Below are positions 11,486 through 16,422 of a stretch of DNA of 16,422 nt, in pieces. A model generated the notes under the pieces. The model was not told the origin of the DNA and did no database searches. It worked only from the letters and a program-made list of their open reading frames with translations. The position numbers and the translations under genes are program-made. Positions within the stretch are counted from its first letter, which is position 1, and the number at the start of each line of letters is the position of its first letter. Source of the stretch: Chitinophaga pinensis (lineage in GTDB: Bacteria > Bacteroidota > Bacteroidia > AKYH767-A > OLB10); the NCBI GenBank assembly GCA_945872015.1, contig CAMBYJ010000014.1, positions 1 to 16,422 of the forward strand, written 5' to 3'.

Positions 11486-11940
11486 CTTTCAACAAACACG
11501 ACCCCCTAAATATGTACAATTCCGGCAAGACCGCAAAGGTCGTTAAACATTCCGAGCTCAAGCAAACCGAATGGAGCGTTCAGCTGCAATTCTGTAAATG
11601 GATTAAACTTCAATATCCCAATTTACTATTCAGGTCAGATATACAGTCTGCCGGTAAACTTTCCGGGCAGATGCAGAACATTAAAGTGATTTTAGATCCT
11701 TTTAAGTCCTGGCCGGATGTGCAGGTTTATCACAAGTCTGAGAATTACATCGGATTATTTATTGAATTAAAGCGGATTAATTCCGGCACCTTTTTAAAGG
11801 ATGGTTCTTTGTCATCCATGAAGCACGTCCAGGAACAAGCCGCCATGCATAATTTGCTAAGGTCGTTGGGTTACAAAGTTGTGATTGCTGAAGGTTTTAA
11901 TCAAGCCAAAGAAGTTCTGGAAAGTTATTTGAAAAATTAG
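11482..11940 (+). CDS. VRR-NUC domain nuclease
   Basis: A 152-residue protein with the VRR-NUC (PD-D/ExK) pattern: ELKQTEWSVQLQFCKWIKLQ (25-44, with the family's first acidic/Gln helix), WPDVQVYH with D79, LFIELKR with E95 and K97, and QEQAAMHNLLRSLGYKVVIAEG (117-138, with the conserved Gln and the final strand). Phage members are Holliday-junction- or flap-type nucleases acting in replication and recombination. It starts 4 nt inside the preceding gene. An ordinary-length, intact enzyme by eye. Confidence 0.85.
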   Translation: MTFNKHDPLNMYNSGKTAKVVKHSELKQTEWSVQLQFCKWIKLQYPNLLFRSDIQSAGKLSGQMQNIKVILDPFKSWPDVQVYHKSENYIGLFIELKRINSGTFLKDGSLSSMKHVQEQAAMHNLLRSLGYKVVIAEGFNQAKEVLESYLKN

Positions 11941-11952
11941 TATATTGCCTAA

Positions 11953-12025
11953 GCTACAACGCATGAAAATATTAAAAAATTCCCCTCTGTTCTGTTTACC
12001 TATCATTAGATTGGGGCGTTGTAGC
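11953..12025 (+). ncRNA. Leader structure C before the primase gene (perfect 10-bp inverted repeat)
   Basis: GCTACAACGC (11953-11962) pairs exactly with GCGTTGTAGC (12016-12025) across a 53-nt loop containing TATTAAAAAAT and TTCCCC. The primase ATG is 31 nt after the stem, preceded by GCAGGGGGG (12038-12046). The layout resembles leaders A and B only loosely. An ATG at 11963 opens a 38-codon frame through the loop that overlaps the primase start, a possible leader peptide. Confidence 0.45.
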
Positions 12026-12056
12026 GACTTCTTTAGAGCAGGGGGGTTATTTTATT

Positions 12057-14222
12057 ATGGATATTTCGCTATTTAAATCGCTACCGGAAAAAGGCCGACC
12101 CCACATATCAGATGCAAAAATATCTATTGCACAGTTTTTAAATTCGGTAAAATCTGGAACCTATAAAACGCAAATTGAACGCATTAGAACTGAGCAGGAT
12201 AAAGCCAATCGGGATGCACTTAAAAAGCAATTACCAGCGGTTACCATTTCTGGAATATTTACCGAAAGGAAAGCAGATCAATTAATACAACATTCTGGAT
12301 TTATACAAATTGACATTGATCATTTTTCAGATAAGTCCGCCTTAATTACTGATCCTTATACCTACTCCCTATTTAAGTCCGCATCGGGTGGAGGTCTGGC
12401 AATAGTCGTTAAGATAAATCCCGAAAAGCACAAAGAATCATTTAACTGGTTACGAAATTACTATTTTCAGCAGTTTGGTATTGTCATTGATTCGGCACCG
12501 CAAAACGTCGCTTCCTTAAGGTTTGTATCATACGACCCAGAACTGATAACAAATGAACGCTCAAAGCTTTCGCGTACGCTCATTGAAAAGAAATTTGTTA
12601 GTAAGTCACTGCCTATTGTTGTGGATGGCTCAGAGGTGGCCGAAATGGTGCAGGAGTGCGTAAACTTAGGGCATAACCTTGCACCGGATTATGATTCTTA
12701 TTTAAAGCTGGGATTTGCACTTGCTAATGGTTTTGATGAAAAAGGCCGAGAGTATTTTCATTCGCTTTGCTCAGTATCTGAAAAATATGATAGCCGGCAC
12801 GCTGATAAGCAATATTCTATTTGCTTAAAAGGCAATAAGTCTGGAATAACTGCCGGCACCTTTTATTGGATGCTTAAGCAAGTTGGCATACACGCCCCGG
12901 AAAGTCAAAAGAAAGCCGTGCAAGTTGCTACACTTGGTAAACGTGCCGGACAAAATCAAGAGCAAGTAAAAAAACAAATACAGCAAATTGCAGGAGTTGA
13001 CGAAAATCAAGCCAGCAAATTAGTTGATGAAGTTTTTAAACGCGATGACATTTCCATAAAATCAGCTTCAGGGGATCCCGATCATCTTATACAAGCATTG
13101 ACCGAATGGATGAAGCAGAATCATCCAATGAAAGTAAATTCTATTACTCGAATAATTGAAGAAAAAGGAAACGAGGTCAGGCGGGAGCGCATAAATTCGA
13201 TTTATCTACGTGCCAGAATGTTTTTTAATACAAAGGATATTACTAAGGATTTAGTAGAATCTTACATTTTTAGTGATTTTATATTAGAATACAACCCAAT
13301 AACTGAATACATTAATAAGAATTTGCATCGTAAATCAGTCGGAAACATTACAGATTTAGCAAAATGCATTAGATCTAATACCGAAATGAAAGAAATATTT
13401 GTCCGCAAATGGCTAATTTCTTTAATCGCTGCCTATAAAGGTGCGCCAGTCCGCTCCGTTTTATCTTTGGTAGGTGGCCAAAATTCCGGTAAAACGGAAT
13501 GGTTTCGAAGGCTACTTCCGAATGAACTTAAAAAATATTATGCTGAATCAAAACTTGATGCGGGCAAAGATGATGATATTCTGATGTGCCAAAAGCTGAT
13601 AGTAATGGATGATGAAATGGGTGGTAAATCAAAACAGGATGAAAAACGATTTAAGGAACTGACTTCTAAATCTATATTTAGTTTACGCGCTCCATACGCG
13701 AGGTCAAACGAAGATTATAAACGCCTGGCCGTGCTTTGCGGAACATCAAACGATCCTGAAATTATAAACGACCCTACCGGAAACACTCGAATATTACCGA
13801 TTGAGGTACTTAGTATTGATCACGAACTTTACAACGCAGTTGATAAAGACGAGCTTTTTATGGAGGCTTATAGAGCGCATGAATCAGGTGAAGAATGGCA
13901 ATTATCAAAGGATGAATTAGCCTTATTAGATGGCGTTGGAAAGGACTTTCAGAGCATAGCTTTTGAGCGAGAATTAATACTAAAATTCTTTAAATCTTCA
14001 GAACTTGGAGGCTATTCCGAATGGATGACAGCAACTGAAATTAAAGATTTTATTGAGGCAAATACTAAACAAAAAATACATTCTATGCGAAAATTTGGCA
14101 TGGAATTAACTAAGGTTTTTGGAAAATCTAAGTCAAAATCGGTAAATGGCGTAATTCTTAATAGGTACGAGGTTATCCGGTTAAACTCACAAAGTGTTGA
14201 AAATCAAGACGTTTACTTTTAA
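12057..14222 (+). CDS. Primase-helicase: BT4734-like primase domain plus VapE-type ATPase
   Basis: A 721-residue replication protein. Residues about 15-170 match the BT4734/VirE-N type primase-polymerase domain: D86 and D88 in IQIDIDHF as metal ligands, KSASGGGLAIVVK (107-119) and LRFVSYDPEL (154-163). A middle part (about 185-280, ending TAGTFYWMLKQVGI) resembles a PriCT-like linker. The C-terminal half is a VapE-type superfamily 3-like ATPase with Walker A GGQNSGKT (473-480) and Walker B LIVMDDE (514-520), then CGTSNDPEIINDPTGNTRILPIEV (about 561-584). It should start replication by making primers and unwinding. The gene is directly followed by the TTAATAGG repeat array, a likely binding region. 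Confidence 0.85.
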   Translation: MDISLFKSLPEKGRPHISDAKISIAQFLNSVKSGTYKTQIERIRTEQDKANRDALKKQLPAVTISGIFTERKADQLIQHSGFIQIDIDHFSDKSALITDPYTYSLFKSASGGGLAIVVKINPEKHKESFNWLRNYYFQQFGIVIDSAPQNVASLRFVSYDPELITNERSKLSRTLIEKKFVSKSLPIVVDGSEVAEMVQECVNLGHNLAPDYDSYLKLGFALANGFDEKGREYFHSLCSVSEKYDSRHADKQYSICLKGNKSGITAGTFYWMLKQVGIHAPESQKKAVQVATLGKRAGQNQEQVKKQIQQIAGVDENQASKLVDEVFKRDDISIKSASGDPDHLIQALTEWMKQNHPMKVNSITRIIEEKGNEVRRERINSIYLRARMFFNTKDITKDLVESYIFSDFILEYNPITEYINKNLHRKSVGNITDLAKCIRSNTEMKEIFVRKWLISLIAAYKGAPVRSVLSLVGGQNSGKTEWFRRLLPNELKKYYAESKLDAGKDDDILMCQKLIVMDDEMGGKSKQDEKRFKELTSKSIFSLRAPYARSNEDYKRLAVLCGTSNDPEIINDPTGNTRILPIEVLSIDHELYNAVDKDELFMEAYRAHESGEEWQLSKDELALLDGVGKDFQSIAFERELILKFFKSSELGGYSEWMTATEIKDFIEANTKQKIHSMRKFGMELTKVFGKSKSKSVNGVILNRYEVIRLNSQSVENQDVYF

Positions 14223-14224
14223 CC

Positions 14225-14447
14225 TTAATAGGTTAATAGGTTAATAGGTAAAAAGTGAATTAGTTTCTTTCTACAACATGAAGAAAAAAAAATACATCAT
14301 ACATTTATACAGAAACATTAATTATATATATTTATCCTATTAACCTATTAAGATTATATAAATATGCAGTTTAAAGTACCAACAAGGCAGAAAAATCTTA
14401 ATAGGATAGAAAATTTTATCCTATTAACTATCCTATTAACCTATTAA
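14225..14447. repeat. Iteron-like array of TTAATAGG/CCTATTAA around an AT-rich core (candidate origin or operators)
   Basis: Nine exact 8-bp copies. Forward TTAATAGG at 14225, 14233, 14241 (abutting tandem) and 14398; reverse CCTATTAA at 14336, 14344 (tandem), 14420, 14432 and 14440 (last two tandem). Between the first and second clusters lies an AT-rich stretch with ATTATATATATTTAT. The array fills the whole gap between the primase stop and the next ATG at 14449. Position after the primase gene fits a replication origin; a repressor operator cluster is the alternative. Confidence 0.65.
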
Positions 14448-14448
14448 G

Positions 14449-14646
14449 ATGAATACAGACGAAAACCTACAAAAAGCCTGGTCAATTCTTGACAACTTAA
14501 AACCATCCGAAATCATGGAACTGAAGCGAATACCGAAAGAACGGCGCGAGGTGTTTATTTCTTGCGCTAAACAATACGCCGACACTCACCACAACATCAC
14601 ATTCAATAACTCGTTAACTAAAATCAGAAAAGATGAACGGTTTTGA
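14449..14646 (+). CDS. Small helical protein before the terminase genes
   Basis: A 65-residue protein (LQKAWSILDNLKPSEIMELKR, ERREVFISCAKQYADTHHN) that is helical and charged with one cysteine. Its ATG is 1 nt after the last CCTATTAA repeat, so any protein binding the array would also affect its expression. No family is recognised. The end overlaps the promoter of the terminase operon by only a few bases. Confidence 0.55.
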   Translation: MNTDENLQKAWSILDNLKPSEIMELKRIPKERREVFISCAKQYADTHHNITFNNSLTKIRKDERF

Positions 14647-14673
14647 GATTATAGGAATTATTGTATAACTTTG
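14642..14673 (+). promoter_or_regulatory. Bacteroidetes-type promoter of the packaging operon
   Basis: TTTG (14642-14645), exactly 20 nt, then TAACTTTG (14666-14673). This matches the Bacteroidetes consensus TTTG-N19-21-TAnnTTTG in both boxes. Transcription would start near 14680, about 12 nt before the terminase small-subunit ATG. It is the best promoter in the window and marks the switch from early to late genes. Confidence 0.7.
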
Positions 14674-14691
14674 AATTTACTAAAATTTACC

Positions 14692-15147
14692 ATGCAAGAA
14701 AATCACAAAAGATTTGCTGACAAGTATTTTGAAACTTTAAACGCCAAAGAATCAGCTATATATGCAGGGTTTTCAGAGGCTACTGCAAAGCAAGGTGGCT
14801 ATAATTTATTGCAACGTGATGAAATACAAAATTACTTGAAAGAATTACGTGCCGAATATGCCGAAAAATCGGGTATATCTAAACAATGGATAATTGAGAG
14901 GTTTAAGACTATTTCAGATAGGTGCGTTCAGGAAGAACCGGTATTTGATTTCAATGGTAAACCAATCGGAGAGTACAGATTTGATTCATCGGGTGCTAAT
15001 AACGCAACTGCTCATCTTGGTAAAATAATCGGGGTTTTTGAAAAGGATAACGAACAATCTAAGATTAATCTAAGCATCCCTGCTCCAGTTATTTACAATA
15101 CTGCTCCTCCATTAGCAAGTAATGAAAATGAAATAGATAATGTTTAA
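14692..15147 (+). CDS. Terminase small subunit
   Basis: A 151-residue protein. The frame is open from a TTG at 14671, but that lies inside the promoter -7 box, so ATG 14692 is the start. HKRFADKYFETLNAKESAIYAGFSEATAKQGGYNLL (residues about 5-40) is the characteristic DNA-binding helix-turn-helix start of Terminase_2 family small subunits, followed by QNYLKELRAEYAEKSGISKQWIIERF, the oligomerisation region. It recognises the packaging site and stimulates the large subunit, whose gene overlaps by 8 nt. Confidence 0.9.
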   Translation: MQENHKRFADKYFETLNAKESAIYAGFSEATAKQGGYNLLQRDEIQNYLKELRAEYAEKSGISKQWIIERFKTISDRCVQEEPVFDFNGKPIGEYRFDSSGANNATAHLGKIIGVFEKDNEQSKINLSIPAPVIYNTAPPLASNENEIDNV

Positions 15148-16306
15148 ATGCTCTCCGGTCTTTTATGAGAATTACAATGCTAAAGATAAAGTATTAATTA
15201 ACCAGGGCGGAACATCTTCTAGTAAAACTTACTCAATCATGCAATTGCTTTTTTACAAAGCAGTTACAGAACATAGATCGGTCATAACAGTAGCAGGCGA
15301 ATCATTACCTAACTTGAGAAAAGGCGCTTACCGGGATTCGGAAAATATATTCTCAGATAACAAATACCTACAATCTCAGCTAAAGTTCTGGAACAAGACA
15401 GAACGAATAATCTATTTTAAAAATGGATCTTTGATTGAATTTGTATCTTTTGAGAATGAGCAGTCAGCAAAGAATGGTAAGCGTGATTATCTTTTTGTGA
15501 ATGAGGCCAATGGTATAAGCTATCAAATTTACTGGCAGTTAGCAATTAGGACAAAGAATCAAATCTATATTGATTACAACCCGACTAATGAGTTCTGGGC
15601 GCATACTAAGCTAATCGGTCAGCCAAATACAAAGCTGATCATATCAGACCATCGGCATAATCCATTTATATCTAAGGAGGATCATCAAAGAATCGAAGCT
15701 ATAAAAGATTTAGACTTGGAACTGTGGCGAGTTTATGCTAGAGGTTTAACAGGTAAGATTGAGGGCGTGATATTCCGTAACTGGGCAATTTGTGAACGCA
15801 TACCAAAAGATGCGGAATTAATTAGTTATGGAATTGACTTTGGTTTTACTAATGATCCAACCGGTATTATAGAGGTTTATAAGTCAGGTGGCGAACTATG
15901 GGTAAATGAGATGTGTTATGAGACTAGGCTAACCAATATGGATATATGCCGGAAGCTAAGAGAATTTGGGGTAACGGAGGATCAGGAGATTATAGCGGAC
16001 TCAGCAGAGCCGAAATCAATACAGGAAATCTATGCAGAAGGATTTAATATCCATGGCGCAATGAAAGGGCCAGACAGTATTAAGCAAGGCATTGATATCC
16101 TTAAAAGATATAAAATAAATATTACGGCAAATAGCCATAACTTTAAAAAGGAATTATTTAGTTACATTTGGAAAAAAGATAAAACAGGCAGGATGCTAAA
16201 TGAGCCTATTGATTCTTTCAACCACTTAATAGATCCATTACGTTATGTGGCATTGAATAAGTTAGCATCAAAAATTAAACAGGAATATTCATTTGATTGG
16301 AATTAA
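15140..16306 (+). CDS. Terminase large subunit
   Basis: A 388-residue packaging motor of the PBSX/Terminase_3 type. ATPase part: Walker A GGTSSSKT (23-30), adenine-type stretch RSVITVAGESLPNLRKGAYRD (46-66), Walker B YLFVNEA with catalytic E122, coupling motif IYIDYNPTNE (142-151). RNase H-like nuclease part: D233 in GIDFGFTNDP, D287 in IIADSAEP and D364 in HLIDPLRY as the likely metal-binding aspartates. It drives DNA into the prohead and cuts concatemers. Length is slightly short but all motifs are present. The start overlaps the small subunit by 8 nt, and the portal gene begins 1 nt after its stop. Confidence 0.93.
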   Translation: MFKCSPVFYENYNAKDKVLINQGGTSSSKTYSIMQLLFYKAVTEHRSVITVAGESLPNLRKGAYRDSENIFSDNKYLQSQLKFWNKTERIIYFKNGSLIEFVSFENEQSAKNGKRDYLFVNEANGISYQIYWQLAIRTKNQIYIDYNPTNEFWAHTKLIGQPNTKLIISDHRHNPFISKEDHQRIEAIKDLDLELWRVYARGLTGKIEGVIFRNWAICERIPKDAELISYGIDFGFTNDPTGIIEVYKSGGELWVNEMCYETRLTNMDICRKLREFGVTEDQEIIADSAEPKSIQEIYAEGFNIHGAMKGPDSIKQGIDILKRYKINITANSHNFKKELFSYIWKKDKTGRMLNEPIDSFNHLIDPLRYVALNKLASKIKQEYSFDWN

Positions 16307-16307
16307 T

Positions 16308-16422
16308 ATGGGCGTATTTTCTAAAATATTTAAAGCTGATATAGAAAAAGCAGCTACCTCTCAGCTAGAGGCTTTAATGCCTGGACTTCAACAACAAATA
16401 ACCGCTAACCTTTACAACCAGA
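16308..16422 (+). CDS. Portal protein, N-terminal start only (cut by window edge)
   Basis: An ATG 1 nt after the terminase stop opens a frame to the window end (38 codons): GVFSKIFKADIEKA followed by SQLEALMPGLQQQITANLY. The short amphipathic start with 'GVFSKIF' and the place right after the terminase large subunit are typical of phage portal genes. Only context and the start are available, so the call is positional. Confidence 0.65.
   Translation, partial: MGVFSKIFKADIEKAATSQLEALMPGLQQQITANLYNQ

Noticed and set aside
11191..11561. Two overlapping minus-strand ORFs opposite the basic protein gene
   Set aside because: They are antisense shadows; the plus strand there has coupled starts and stops and the VRR-NUC gene.
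14364..14447. 27-codon ORF within the TTAATAGG array
   Set aside because: Its second half is only the translated 8-bp repeats, so the open frame follows from the repeats rather than from coding.
1..16422. tRNA genes, integrase, CRISPR arrays or IS transposases
   Set aside because: None seen on either strand by eye; the large ORFs are all accounted for by phage or cargo genes.

Overview
The window looks like one stretch of a temperate phage or prophage genome from a Bacteroidetes host, probably near Sphingobacteriaceae (Pedobacter/Mucilaginibacter type). The reasons are the low-GC, AT-rich gene spacing, ATGA start/stop overlaps, few Shine-Dalgarno sequences, Bacteroidetes-type promoters (TTTG, about 20 nt, TAnnTTTG), a BT4734/VapE-type primase and an S74-type tail chaperone domain. 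Host and lifestyle are inferred: no integrase, repressor of known family, tRNA or att site is visible.

Layout. 1-2280 (+): end of the tail and lysis region, with the C-terminus of an S74-chaperoned tail protein, small virion or accessory proteins, a one-helix membrane protein, an N-acetylmuramoyl-L-alanine amidase, a two-helix holin candidate and a broken small membrane protein. 2200-3350: a damaged stretch with host-type intergenic hairpin repeats, a tail protein lacking its 5' end, and a phage gene cut off after about 50 codons. 3361-4701 (-): four very small genes separated by four large imperfect palindromes that look like integron attC sites, that is, a cassette array without an integrase. 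4702-6048 (-): a compact four-gene operon with a ribbon-helix-helix protein, two tandemly duplicated YD-repeat proteins and a membrane protein. 6050-6262: divergent promoter region and a structured leader.

6263-14222 (+): early genes. Five small proteins are followed by a recombination set (a probable Rad52-like annealing protein, a YqaJ/lambda-type exonuclease, an SSB-like protein ending DDLPF), an HTH protein, a large SNF2-helicase/DNA-methyltransferase fusion, a VRR-NUC nuclease and a primase-helicase. Three genes in this block are preceded by long-range inverted repeats in their leaders, and two of these leaders are clearly alike in sequence and spacing. 14223-14448 holds nine copies of TTAATAGG/CCTATTAA around an AT-rich core, a candidate origin or operator array. 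14449-16422 (+): a small hypothetical protein, then a promoter, terminase small and large subunits and the start of the portal gene, i.e. the start of the late packaging/virion block.

How it fits together. The exonuclease, annealing protein and SSB-like protein form a phage recombination pathway. The primase-helicase, nuclease, helicase-methylase and the 14.2-14.45 kb repeats form the replication/DNA-modification block. The terminases and portal package DNA. The minus-strand region is accessory cargo. The most unusual elements are the attC-like cassette array within a phage, in which two sites carry the start codon of the next gene, and the recurring leader structure in the replication block.
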